A stretch of DNA of 64,000 nt from Rhodoplanes sp963724735 (GTDB lineage Bacteria > Pseudomonadota > Alphaproteobacteria > Rhizobiales > Xanthobacteraceae). Position numbers and translations under genes: made by a program. Below are positions 29,617 through 38,328 of this stretch, one piece after another (position 1 is the first letter of the stretch; each line of letters opens with the position of its first letter). The stretch spans positions 13,700-77,699 of the forward strand of contig CAVRVX010000027.1 in NCBI GenBank assembly GCA_963724735.1, given 5' to 3'. The notes beneath the pieces are model-generated. The model had not been told where the DNA came from and ran no database searches. It was given only the letters and a program-made list of their open reading frames with translations.

Positions 29617-30960
29617 TCAGGATGACTTGCATGCCCGCGGCGTGATGTTGTTTTCCTTGGCGTACTGCTCAGAATCCTCCTTGATGAGGGCGTCCACCAC
29701 GTCACGGTCCGGTTCGTAATAGCCCTTGGAGACGATCTTCCAGGCCTTGCCGTCCCACTGCTGGACCGCGACCTTGCCGGGACCTTCGTGGTTGGCGCAG
29801 GTGATTTTCACGGGGATGGTGAGCCCTTCCGCGCCAAGCTCCTTCAGTCGCTTTTCGTCGACGTCAAGGTTTTCGAACCCGTCGCGCACATGGGTTCCTT
29901 TGACCTCTTTCGTATTGTGCATGTTCATGGCGGTGCGGATCGCCTCCGCGGTCCATAGGGCGGCGACGAGGCCGCGATTGTAGAGCACCTCGCCGACGCG
30001 CTCCTTGAAGGCGGGATCGGTCGCCTTGCCGGCGTCATAGACGTATTTGAGGATATCCTTGTGGACTGGGAAGTCCGCGCCCGCGGCGTGGAACGTTCCG
30101 GAAAGATAGCCCTTTGCCGCCATGCCCGCCGGTTTAACGTCGTTCTCGGAGCCGGACCACCACACGCCGATGAAGCGGTCCATCGGAAAACGGATCGAGG
30201 TCGCCTCCTTGATCGCGACCTGGTTCATCACGCCCCAGCCCCACAAGAGAACCCAGTCGGGCTTCTCGTTGCGGATCTGCAGCCATACCGATTTCTGCTC
30301 CTGGCCGGGGTGATCGACTGCGATGTCCCGGAACTCGAAGCCATGCTTCTGCGAGAGAGCCTGCAGCGTGCGGATCGGCTCCTTGCCGTAGGCGGAGTTG
30401 TGATAGACGAGATAGATTTTCTTGCCCTTGAGCTTGTCCATCCCGCCTTCGCGCTCGCCGATATATTTCACGAGTGCGGAAGCCTGGCTCCAATAGGTGG
30501 CGGGCAGATTGAACACCCACTCGAAGACCGCGCCATTGGCGGCCGAGGTGCGGCCGTAGCCCATCGAGAAGACTGGAATCTTGTCGGCCGAGGCTTTCGG
30601 AATGATCTGGTAGGTGATGCCGGTCGACAGCGGCTGAAAGACGAGCCCGCCCGAGGGAGACTCGCCCTTGGTCTTTTCGTAGCACTCGACGCCCTTCTGC
30701 GTGTTGTATTCGGTTTCGCACTGGACGATCTTGAATTTAACGCACTCGCCCGGCTTGACGCACAAGCCGCCGTCGCGCTCGTTCAGCATGGTGAAGTAGT
30801 CGGCATATCCGTTCGCGAACGGAATGCCGTTTGGCGCATAGGGGCCGGTGCGGAAGTCGAGCGCCGGAATCACAAGCTCGTAAGCGCCGGCGCTTCCGGC
30901 GGCCACAAGGGCGGCGACCGCGGCGAATGCTGCCGATTTCATCAGTTTACTGGGCGACAT
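29617..30960 (-). CDS. ABC transporter substrate-binding protein, HAAT family
   Basis: Periplasmic binding protein of 447 residues for the adjacent LIV-type transporter. The signal peptide is MSPSKLMKSAAFAAVAALVAAGSAGA. The mature protein has a fold-type-I layout with FANGYADYFTMLNERDGG near the start and two Cys pairs (around LCVKPGECVKFKIVQCETEY). GKKIYLVYHNSAYGKEPIRT and PDWVLLWGWGVMNQVAIKEA follow. It is larger than LivJ (about 345 residues) and belongs to the variant found with acyl-CoA ligases, so the ligand may be an organic acid and not an amino acid (inference). A strong GGAGGAA site fixes the start. Confidence 0.9.
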   Translation of the reverse strand: MSPSKLMKSAAFAAVAALVAAGSAGAYELVIPALDFRTGPYAPNGIPFANGYADYFTMLNERDGGLCVKPGECVKFKIVQCETEYNTQKGVECYEKTKGESPSGGLVFQPLSTGITYQIIPKASADKIPVFSMGYGRTSAANGAVFEWVFNLPATYWSQASALVKYIGEREGGMDKLKGKKIYLVYHNSAYGKEPIRTLQALSQKHGFEFRDIAVDHPGQEQKSVWLQIRNEKPDWVLLWGWGVMNQVAIKEATSIRFPMDRFIGVWWSGSENDVKPAGMAAKGYLSGTFHAAGADFPVHKDILKYVYDAGKATDPAFKERVGEVLYNRGLVAALWTAEAIRTAMNMHNTKEVKGTHVRDGFENLDVDEKRLKELGAEGLTIPVKITCANHEGPGKVAVQQWDGKAWKIVSKGYYEPDRDVVDALIKEDSEQYAKENNITPRACKSS

Positions 30961-31031
30961 TCCAATTTCCTCCGTTTGTGTGAGCCCAAGCTCTTTTGGT
31001 TTCGTGACGTGCGACGCGCGCCGGCCGACCT

Positions 31032-32108
31032 TCAGTATGGGAACGGCCAAAGCCGGAGCTTTTCCTTGGCGATCTGCCAGAGCCGCGCCAGGCCGTGCGG
31101 CTCCATAATCAGGAATCCGATAATCAAGACGCCCATGATCACGTATTCCAGATGCTTGGCGAACACCGCGGTCATGCCGAGCGTATCCACCATCGTGTTC
31201 TTCAGGAAGATCGGCATCAGCACAAGGAACGCAGCTCCGAGAAAGCTCCCGAGCACGGTGCCGAGTCCGCCGATGATGACCATGAACAGCACGAGGAACG
31301 AGTTCTGAATCCCGAATGTTTCCCCCGCTTCGGCGGCGCCGAGCCACAGCGTAAACATCATCGCGCCCGCGACGCCGACATAGAACGAACTCACCCCGAA
31401 GGCGGAGAGCTTTGCCGAAAGCGGCCGGATCCCCATCAGTTCGGCGGCGACATCCATGTCGCGCATGGCCATCCATGCGCGCCCGAAGCGGCCGCGCACA
31501 AGATTCTTCGCGCCGAGCGCCAGCACCGTCACCATCGCGAGCGCCAGCAGGTATTTCGCGGCCGGCGTAGCGCTCGAACCCGTCATCAGGACGCCGAAAA
31601 ACTCACGCGGGGGCACCGTGATCTGTCCGGTCGCGCTGTAATTGCGCAGCCAGCCCCATTTGTAGAACAGCCACACCAGGAAGAACTGCGCCGCGAGCGT
31701 CGCGACCGCGAGATAGAACCCCTTGATGCGCAGGCTCGGCAGGCCGAACACCATGCCGACGGCGGCGGTCACCAGGCCTGCCAACAGGAACACGACGACG
31801 AGGTTGAGTTCGGGCGCCGCCGTCATCAGCTTGAAGGCGGAATAGGCGCCGACGCCCATGAACGCGCCCGTGCCGAGCGAAAGCTGTCCGCAATAGCCGG
31901 TCAGGATGTTGAGCCCGAGCGCAGCCAAACCGAAGATGAGGAAGGGCAGCAGGATCGCGTTGAGCGAATAGGCGGTGATGAAAAACGGCACGACCAGGAA
32001 AGCCGCAAGCAGCACGGCGATGACGAACCAGCGGTCCTGTGCGATCGGGAAGATCGCCTGATCGGCGGCGTAGGACGTCTTGAACTGGCCGACCTCGCGG
32101 TAGAACAA
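31032..32108 (-). CDS. livM: LIV-type ABC transporter permease (LivM class)
   Basis: Inner-membrane permease of 358 residues with about eight to ten hydrophobic segments. The LivM-typical ALGLNILTGYCGQLSLGTGAFMGVGAYS lies near residue 60. The EAA-like loop RFGRAWMAMRDMDVAAELMGI contacts the ATPases. It starts with TTG at 32108 after a GGAG. livH ends 9 bp upstream, and the binding-protein gene follows 71 bp later. A long open frame on the opposite strand is a shadow of high GC. Confidence 0.93.
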   Translation of the reverse strand: MFYREVGQFKTSYAADQAIFPIAQDRWFVIAVLLAAFLVVPFFITAYSLNAILLPFLIFGLAALGLNILTGYCGQLSLGTGAFMGVGAYSAFKLMTAAPELNLVVVFLLAGLVTAAVGMVFGLPSLRIKGFYLAVATLAAQFFLVWLFYKWGWLRNYSATGQITVPPREFFGVLMTGSSATPAAKYLLALAMVTVLALGAKNLVRGRFGRAWMAMRDMDVAAELMGIRPLSAKLSAFGVSSFYVGVAGAMMFTLWLGAAEAGETFGIQNSFLVLFMVIIGGLGTVLGSFLGAAFLVLMPIFLKNTMVDTLGMTAVFAKHLEYVIMGVLIIGFLIMEPHGLARLWQIAKEKLRLWPFPY

Positions 32109-32117
32109 CGTTGCTCC

Positions 32118-33047
32118 TTACACCCGTCGGATGATCTTTTCGCCGAACAGGCCTTCCGGCCGCACCAGCAGGAAGGCCAGCGCGAGCATATAGGCGAACC
32201 AGTTCTCGACCGCGCCGCCCACCAGCGGGCCGAAATAGACCTCGGCAAGCTTCTCGCCGACGCCGATGATCAGTCCGCCGACAATGGCGCCGGGAACGGA
32301 ATCGAAGCCGCCCAAGATCAGCACCGGCAACGCCTTGAGCGCGATCAGGGAGAGCGAAAACTGTATGCCGGACTTGGCGCCCCACATGATGCCGGCGACC
32401 AAAGCGACAATCCCGGCCGCCGCCCAGACGATCGCCCAGATCATGTTGAGCGAGATGCCGACCGAGAGCGCCGCCTGATGGTCGTCCGCCACCGCGCGCA
32501 AGGCCCGGCCGATCCGCGTCCGCTGGAAGAAGATGGCGAGCGCCGTGACGAGCAGGGCCGCGACCACCGCGGCGACGATTTCCAGCTGCTCGACATAGAG
32601 GCCGAAATTGTCGAGGAGCCAGTCATTCGCGCCGCTCGGCAGGCCGATATCGAGCACTTTGACGTCCGAGCCCCACAGGAGATCGCCGGCGCCCTCAAGA
32701 ACGTAGGCGAGGCCGAGCGTCATCATGAAGAGGATGATCGGCTCCTGGTTGATCAGATGGCGGAGCACGAAGCGCTCGATCAGGATCGCGAGCCCGATCA
32801 TCACGAGCACCGTCGCGAGGATCGCGAGCCAGGGCGGCATGGCGATCGCGGCGTTGATCTGGTGGGTGATCGGGATCGTGCCGCTCAGAAAGCCGGCGAG
32901 CGTCAATCCGGCGAACAGCGCCATGACCCCCTGGGCGAAGTTGAATACGCCCGACGCCTTGAAGATGAGCACGAAGCCGAGGGCGACCAGCGAATACATC
33001 ACCCCGGTCAGGAGGCCGCTGATGACCGTCTCTGCGAAAAACAACAT
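32118..33047 (-). CDS. livH: LIV-type ABC transporter permease (LivH class)
   Basis: Second permease, 309 residues from the ATG at 33047. It contains LLTGVMYSLVALGFVLIFKASGVFNFAQG near the N-terminus and the cytoplasmic loop RTRIGRALRAVADDHQAALSVGI, both LivH hallmarks, then LPVLILGGFDSVPGAIVGGLIIG. An in-frame TTG at 33068 is possible but its ribosome site would touch the codon. It lies 38 bp from livG. Together with LivM it forms the membrane channel. Confidence 0.92.
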   Translation of the reverse strand: MLFFAETVISGLLTGVMYSLVALGFVLIFKASGVFNFAQGVMALFAGLTLAGFLSGTIPITHQINAAIAMPPWLAILATVLVMIGLAILIERFVLRHLINQEPIILFMMTLGLAYVLEGAGDLLWGSDVKVLDIGLPSGANDWLLDNFGLYVEQLEIVAAVVAALLVTALAIFFQRTRIGRALRAVADDHQAALSVGISLNMIWAIVWAAAGIVALVAGIMWGAKSGIQFSLSLIALKALPVLILGGFDSVPGAIVGGLIIGVGEKLAEVYFGPLVGGAVENWFAYMLALAFLLVRPEGLFGEKIIRRV

Positions 33048-33085
33048 GCTGCTTATCCCGTTCAGCAATCCTTACGACTGCGCGC

Positions 33086-34309
33086 TCAGTGGCCCATGCC
33101 GAGATAGGCGCGAATGACCACCGGATCGTTCTGCACCTCGCCGGGCGGCCCTTCGGAGATTTTCACGCCGTGATCCAGCACCACGACGAAATTGGAGAGG
33201 TCCATCACCACGCCCATATCGTGCTCGATCAGGGCGATGGTGGTGCCGAACTGATCATTGACGTCGAGGATGTAGCGCGACATGTCCTCCTTTTCTTCGA
33301 GGTTCATTCCGGCCATCGGCTCGTCGAGCAGCAAGAGGTCGGGCTCCATGGCGAGAGCGCGGCCGAGCTCGACCCGCTTCTGCAGTCCGTAGGGCAGGCG
33401 GCCGACCGGCACCTTGCGAATATGTTCGATCTCGAGGAAATCGATGATGCGCTCGACCGCCTCGCGATGTTCGAGCTCCTCCGTCTGCGCCGGCCCCCAA
33501 TGCAGGAATTGCCATAGAAGCCCTTTGCGCATCTTCAGCGCGCGGCCCGACATGATGTTGTCGAGCGTCGACATGCCCTTGAACAAAGCGACGTTTTGGA
33601 ACGTCCGCCCGATGCCCTGGCTCGCCGCGACATACGGGCGCATTTGCTTGCGCTGTTCGCCCTTGAAGGTGATGGCGCCTTCCTGCGGGTGATAGAAGCC
33701 GTTGATCACGTTGAGCATCGAGGTCTTGCCGGCGCCGTTCGGGCCGATGATGGCGACGATCTCGCCGCGCTCGATCTCGAAGCTCACCTGCTGCAAGGCG
33801 TGCACGCCGCCGAAGCGCAGCGAGATATTGTCGATCTTGAGCAGGATATCGGCGGCGCGACCGGGATCGATGCGCGAGCCGCGACCGATGAAGTGATGGC
33901 GGCGGCGAATGGTGGCGAGGATCGCCAGGGCTTCGTCGCGCGTCTCGTAGAGGTTCGAGCGAAAGCGCTCGGTCTCCGCGCGCTTGCGAATCCTCGTCTT
34001 GGTTTCCTCGGTCGCGCCGAAGCGCGCCGTGCCGTTGCTGTACTTGACATTGGCGATCTTGCCGCGTGCGGCGAAATCCTCCCACGCTTCCGGGACGACG
34101 ACGCAGTTCTCGTAATTGACGAGAAAGTACCAGCGCCCGCCCGCCGTCGCCATCTGCCGATCGACTTCGTCGTAGAACTCGCGCACCAGCTCCTTGTTTG
34201 CGAATACGACGTGGCTGAGATCGACCTCCATGAACTGCAGCACGGAATTGAATTTGATCCGGCTCGCGAAATCGATCGCCTGGGCGCTCCGGTGGGTCAT
34301 GTCATCCAT
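33086..34309 (-). CDS. livG: LIV-type ABC ATP-binding protein (LivG class) with extra N-terminal domain
   Basis: 407 residues, about 150 more than a usual LivG. Residues 156-407 are a complete LivG ATPase: ILLKIDNISLRFGGVHALQQ, Walker A GPNGAGKT at 189-196, the LivG-specific ASQGIGRTFQNVALF, Walker B LLLLDEPMAGMNLEE, and the switch ALIEHDMGVVM. Residues 1-140 form a separate alpha/beta domain (FANKELVREFYDEVDRQM, RWYFLVNYENCVVVPEAWED, NVKYSNGTARFGATEE) that I cannot name with confidence; it vaguely recalls a SpoIIAA-like fold. There is no alternative start that would leave a normal LivG with a ribosome site. Role unknown, perhaps sensing or regulating transport. Confidence 0.9.
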   Translation of the reverse strand: MDDMTHRSAQAIDFASRIKFNSVLQFMEVDLSHVVFANKELVREFYDEVDRQMATAGGRWYFLVNYENCVVVPEAWEDFAARGKIANVKYSNGTARFGATEETKTRIRKRAETERFRSNLYETRDEALAILATIRRRHHFIGRGSRIDPGRAADILLKIDNISLRFGGVHALQQVSFEIERGEIVAIIGPNGAGKTSMLNVINGFYHPQEGAITFKGEQRKQMRPYVAASQGIGRTFQNVALFKGMSTLDNIMSGRALKMRKGLLWQFLHWGPAQTEELEHREAVERIIDFLEIEHIRKVPVGRLPYGLQKRVELGRALAMEPDLLLLDEPMAGMNLEEKEDMSRYILDVNDQFGTTIALIEHDMGVVMDLSNFVVVLDHGVKISEGPPGEVQNDPVVIRAYLGMGH

Positions 34310-34423
34310 TCTGCGGCCTTTGCTCCGGCGCGGCGCTCGCGCGGCCGGCTCGGCGGTTCGGACGCTGCGGCGAGCGGAATGACCGCCGCACCCGGCAAGG
34401 GCTTCTCGCGGTTTCCTCGCCTC

Positions 34424-36397
34424 TCATTCCGCAGCCTCCCTGCGCGGCAGCGGCGTCCCTGGACGGAGGTCCATGTCGCGGATTTTCACGCGTGCGGAAA
34501 TCGCGCCTTTGCGCCCGTCCTCAAACGTGACTTCGGTGGTGATGTCGGCCTCGGCGGAGCCGTCATAGAGCGCCTGCACCAGGGGCGCGTAGCGCTCCGC
34601 GATGAAGCTGCGCCGGACCTTCTGCGTGCGCGTGAGTTCGCCGTCGTCGGGGTCGAGCTCCTTGTGCAGGATCAGGAAGCGCCGGATCTGCGCGCCCGCC
34701 ATCACCTCCTCTTCCGCCAGCAATCGGTTGACCTCGGCGATGTGCTTCTCGAGCATGTCGTAGACCATCGGATGGCCGGCGAGCTCCTGATAGGACGCAT
34801 AGGCGATACTGTTGCGCTCGGCCCAGTTGCCGACCGCCGTGAGCTCGATATTGAGCATCGCCGCGACATAGTCGCGCTTGTCGCCGAAAGCGACCGCCTC
34901 CTTGATATTGGGAAAGAACTTCAGCTTGTTTTCGATGTATTTCGGCGCAAAGAGCGTGCCGTCCCTGAGACGGCCGACATCCTTCGCCCGGTCGATGATG
35001 CGCAAATGGCCGGTCTTCGGGTCGAAAACGCCGGCATCGCCGGTCTTGATATAGCCGTCACTCGTCAACGTCTCGGCGGTTTTTGTCTCGTCTTTGAAAT
35101 AGCCGATGAACATGCCCGGCGACTTGAACTGCACCTCGCCCGACTCGGCGATGCGCAGATCGACATTGGGCGCGGGCGGGCCGACGGTCGCGGGATGGAT
35201 GTGCCCGTCCGGATGGGCGGTGATGTAGAGGAAGGCCTCGGTCTGCCCATAGAGCTGCTTCAGGTTCATCCCGAGCGACCGATAGAAGGAGAACAGCTCA
35301 GGACCGATCGCCTCGCCCGCGGTATAGGCGACCCGCACGCGCGCGAGGCCGAGCACGTTCTTCAGCGGCTCGTAAATCAAGAACCTGCCGAACGCGTAAA
35401 GAAGACGCCCGTGCAGCGGCGTCGGTTCACGGTTGAGGATCGTCTCGCCGTACCGCCGTGCGACGCCGATGAAGTAATGAAACAGGCTGCGCTTGACGCG
35501 GCCCGCGTCCTTCATCCGGATGGTGATGCGGGTGAGCATCTGCTCGAAGATGCGCGGCGGCGCGAAGAAGAAAGTCGGGCCGATCTCCTTCAAGTCCTGC
35601 ATCGCGGTTTCGCTGCTCTCCGGGCAGGCAATGCAGAACCCGGCGACCAGGCCTTGCGCAAAATTGAGATAATGGTCGCCGACCCAGGCGAGCGGCAGGT
35701 AGGCGAGGGCCACGTCCTTCTCGGTGAGTTTATCGAACGCGACCGTATCCGTGGCGGCATTGATGCAGCCTGCGGCCGACAGCATCACCCCCTTGGACTG
35801 GCCGGTGGTGCCTGAGGTGTAGAGAATGATCGAAACATCCATCCCTTTGCCCGCCGCGATCTCGGCAGCGAGCCAGGCGGCGACCGTCTGATCGGCGAGC
35901 GCCTCGCGCCCGGTCGCAATCACCTCGTCGATCGCCTGCAGGCGGGCATCCTCATAATCGCGCAGTCCACGCGGTTCGTCGTAGACAATGTGCTCGAACT
36001 TCGGCAGCCGGTCGGAGACCGACAACACCTTGTCGACTTGCTCCTGATCCTGAACGGCGGCGAACCGAACTTCGGAGTGGGCTAATACAAAGGCGAGTTC
36101 GTTGGCGACTGCGTCCGCGTAGACCGGGACCGGAATCGCCCCGAGAGCCTGTGCGGCCATGATCGACCAATAGAGCTTCGGCCGATTGGCGCCGACGATC
36201 GCGATCGTCTCGCCGCGCCGAAGCCCCAGCCGATGCAGGCCGACCGCATAGGCGCGAACGTGATCCAGCAACTGCGCCCACGACCAGGTCTGCCAGATGC
36301 CGAAATCCTTGTGCCGCATCGCCGGCCGGGGGCCAAACCGATCGGCATTTCGAATCAAAAGCTTAGGAAATGTGTCCGCCGCGGGGGCAGTCACCAC
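34424..36397 (-). CDS. AMP-forming acyl-CoA ligase (long-chain or aryl type)
   Basis: 657-residue adenylate-forming enzyme that activates a carboxylic acid to its CoA thioester. Motifs are the P-loop IILYTSGTTGQSKGVMLS, QLYGQTEAFLYIT (A5), GYIKTGDAGVFDPKTGHL (A7) and IIDRAKDVGRLRDGTLFAPKYIE (A8). In A8 the usual RxKE is RAKD. The form matches the FadD15-like long class. It is the first gene of the transporter operon, so imported substrate is probably activated at once. It starts with GTG at 36397 after GGGAGGAAC. The substrate cannot be fixed by sequence alone. Confidence 0.9.
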   Translation of the reverse strand: MVTAPAADTFPKLLIRNADRFGPRPAMRHKDFGIWQTWSWAQLLDHVRAYAVGLHRLGLRRGETIAIVGANRPKLYWSIMAAQALGAIPVPVYADAVANELAFVLAHSEVRFAAVQDQEQVDKVLSVSDRLPKFEHIVYDEPRGLRDYEDARLQAIDEVIATGREALADQTVAAWLAAEIAAGKGMDVSIILYTSGTTGQSKGVMLSAAGCINAATDTVAFDKLTEKDVALAYLPLAWVGDHYLNFAQGLVAGFCIACPESSETAMQDLKEIGPTFFFAPPRIFEQMLTRITIRMKDAGRVKRSLFHYFIGVARRYGETILNREPTPLHGRLLYAFGRFLIYEPLKNVLGLARVRVAYTAGEAIGPELFSFYRSLGMNLKQLYGQTEAFLYITAHPDGHIHPATVGPPAPNVDLRIAESGEVQFKSPGMFIGYFKDETKTAETLTSDGYIKTGDAGVFDPKTGHLRIIDRAKDVGRLRDGTLFAPKYIENKLKFFPNIKEAVAFGDKRDYVAAMLNIELTAVGNWAERNSIAYASYQELAGHPMVYDMLEKHIAEVNRLLAEEEVMAGAQIRRFLILHKELDPDDGELTRTQKVRRSFIAERYAPLVQALYDGSAEADITTEVTFEDGRKGAISARVKIRDMDLRPGTPLPRREAAE

Positions 36398-36447
36398 GAT
36401 GTTCCTCCCTGGAGGCCGGCGCGTTGGTCGCGCCTGTTATCCTCTGC

Positions 36448-36470
36448 CGCGGCTGCGATGTGCAGCCGCG
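36448..36470. promoter_or_regulatory. perfect inverted repeat upstream of the acyl-CoA ligase operon
   Basis: CGCGGCTGC at 36448-36456 and GCAGCCGCG at 36462-36470 flank a 5-base loop, about 50 bp upstream of the operon's first start codon. It could be an operator for a regulator or a leader hairpin. The rest of the 299-bp gap (36398-36696) is unusually AT-rich around 36475-36560 (for example TATAAG on the minus strand near 36475), which fits a promoter area. Confidence 0.4.
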
Positions 36471-36696
36471 CGTCTTATATGCAAGCGAATTATTATTGCG
36501 CCTTTATAGATCGTTTCAGAACCACCCGCAAATTAATACGGCACAATATTTGCCGCGCGAGCGATACAAATCGCGCCGCATCCGTGCGAACGCAGTCGGT
36601 TGCTCAAAGCTCGTTAAACTGGGCTATGTCCGGCGGAGTAAATTGCCGCGATTAAATAGGCGCAGAAAGCAGCGAGCGCCGCGCCCGTGGCGCGAA

Positions 36697-37527
36697 TCAG
36701 TCGGCGGCGATCGTGTCGGGCTCGGCGCTGTGCTTCTGCTTGATCTGCGTGACCGCCATTGCCGGCAGACGGTGCCAGTCCACTCGCATGGCCTCGCGCA
36801 CCAGCGCGCCGACCGCAGGCGAATGCGGCCGGCCGCGGACCGTGCAGAGATTGACCGTGCGCCAGAAGTCCGGCTCGATGAGAGGCCGAGCGATGACAGC
36901 GGGATCGGTCACGGAGAACCGCGGCATAAAGCCGAATCCCAGGCCGGCCCGGATCATCGCCAATACCCAATCATCGCGCTCGCTGCGGTAGACCGTCCGG
37001 CATTCGACGCCCTGCTCACGGAAGAACTGACCGGCATAACCGTTGAACTCGCATTTCGCCCGGTTCACGTAATTCATGCCGTGCAGGTCTTTGACTCGGA
37101 TCGCCTCCTTGACCGCCAGTACATGGTTGGGCGGAATGACCACCATCATCTGCTCGCGGAAGAGCGGCATTGCGTAAATCCGCTCGTCGAGGGCGCGATC
37201 GGGCCGGCACAAAATGGCCACTTCGAGCTTGCCGTCGAGCAGCAGGGTCTCCAGCTCGCGCGCGCTCGCGTCGGTGATTTCGATGTCGTTGGACCGCGTC
37301 GGCACCGAGGTTACGAGGTCGATAAGCTGGGTCGGCGCAACCGTGCACATGATGCCGAGCCTCGGCGTCACTTTTTCCGGGGCATGATGCCGGACGTCTC
37401 TCAGCCTAATATTGTCGCCGATTTCGCATTTGCGCTCAATTTGCCCGGAGAGGCCATTTGAGCATGGCGACGCCGTCACGGCTGGCCGCTTGCTACGCGT
37501 CTTGTGCGTGCAGTGCGCCAATTTCAT
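36697..37527 (-). pseudogene. LysR effector-binding domain without the DNA-binding domain
   Basis: From about residue 52 (KVTPRLGIMCTVAPTQLIDLV) this frame is a normal LysR substrate domain: ITDASARELETLLLDGKLEVAI, FREQMMVVIPPNHVLA, AMIRAGLGFGFMPRFSV and a C-terminal VGALVREAMRVDWHRL. The 60-residue winged helix-turn-helix and linker helix that should precede it are absent in all frames upstream. The first 50 residues of the open frame look like translated intergenic DNA. The gene has probably lost its 5' end near 37410. It lies just upstream of the acyl-CoA ligase operon, where its intact ancestor may have been the local regulator (inference). Confidence 0.75.
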
Positions 37528-37852
37528 TCGGCAGTGCGGAACTCACGTTGAAGGGGGTATTCGTGTATTGCGCGCAGGTGCGGCAAAACGACACCGTCGA
37601 TCGGGCGCAAGACCCGAGAGAGGCGAAATATAGCGTGGATATGCGATTCATCGAACGATACTTCTACGAGATAAGCGTTGCACTCGACTTTTGGACTACT
37701 GGACATGACAACATTCCGACACAAAATGCACGTGGACGTATCTGTGCGGCAGCGAGAGTTAAGAAGCGGTTGTCCCCGCGAGAAACGCAGCGGAGGGGGA
37801 ATATCTCCACTGCTTTAACGGCTGATGCGGCTCATTTCGAAGGGAGTAGACA
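37528..37852. other. intergenic region upstream of the XRE regulator
   Basis: 325 bp of lower GC than the surroundings between the broken LysR gene and the XRE gene. It has no credible gene. It is the likely site of the XRE promoter and ends in GAAGGGAGTAGACA before the ATG. No LysR helix-turn-helix coding sequence remains here in any frame. Confidence 0.4.
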
Positions 37853-38281
37853 ATGGGTGAAAGGCGTCGCGACGCCGTCGACATGCTGGTTGGCCGCAAC
37901 ATCCGCATCCTGCGCCAGGATCGCGGCATGTCGCAGACCGAGCTGGGCAGAAGGATCGACGTGACGTTCCAGCAGGTGCAGAAATACGAGAACGGCACCA
38001 ATCGCGTCGGCAGCGGCCGCCTGTTCAAGATCGCCTCCAACCTCGGCGTGCCGATCACCGCCTTCTTCGAAGGAGCGCAGCAGACAGCGAGCGAGGAAGC
38101 GGCGCCTTCGCCCGTCGCCATGCTGGGGGAGCCCTATGTGCTGCGCCTGTTGCAGGCGTTCTGCGCCCTCGATGACATGGATCTGCGGCGCTCGATCGCG
38201 GAGCTCGCGGAGCAAATGGCGGCCGGTATGTCTCAAACCGCCAGCCATCGCGACAATAAGTCACACGATCTTAGACTGTAG
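37853..38281 (+). CDS. XRE-family helix-turn-helix regulator
   Basis: A 142-residue regulator with one XRE (Cro/CI) domain at residues 12-70: VGRNIRILRQDRGMSQTELGRRIDVTFQQVQKYENG, with the recognition helix TFQQVQKYE. The C-terminal half (LRLLQAFCALDDMDLRRSIAEL) is a helical extension seen in alphaproteobacterial PraR/PhrR-type regulators, which influence stress and biofilm genes. It starts at 37853 with GGGAG upstream. It converges on the glycogen synthase gene with 47 bp between. Confidence 0.88.
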   Translation: MGERRRDAVDMLVGRNIRILRQDRGMSQTELGRRIDVTFQQVQKYENGTNRVGSGRLFKIASNLGVPITAFFEGAQQTASEEAAPSPVAMLGEPYVLRLLQAFCALDDMDLRRSIAELAEQMAAGMSQTASHRDNKSHDLRL

Positions 38282-38328
38282 CAGTCCGCGGGGGTGCGGC
38301 GCAGCAAGCCTGCCTCGCGCGGATGCAA

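Noticed and set aside
30961..31476. N-terminal extension of the substrate-binding protein
   Set aside because: The frame stays open upstream but overlaps livM in another frame, and the signal peptide and strong ribosome site at 30960 fix the start.
31095..33107. Long open frame (670 codons) on the plus strand
   Set aside because: Antisense to livM and livH; composition dominated by charged residues and His, no domain recognised.
33596..35815. Long open frame (739 codons) on the plus strand
   Set aside because: It lies antisense to livG and the acyl-CoA ligase gene, both with full family motifs. It is rich in Arg, Asp and His and shows no motifs, the usual shadow of high-GC codon use.
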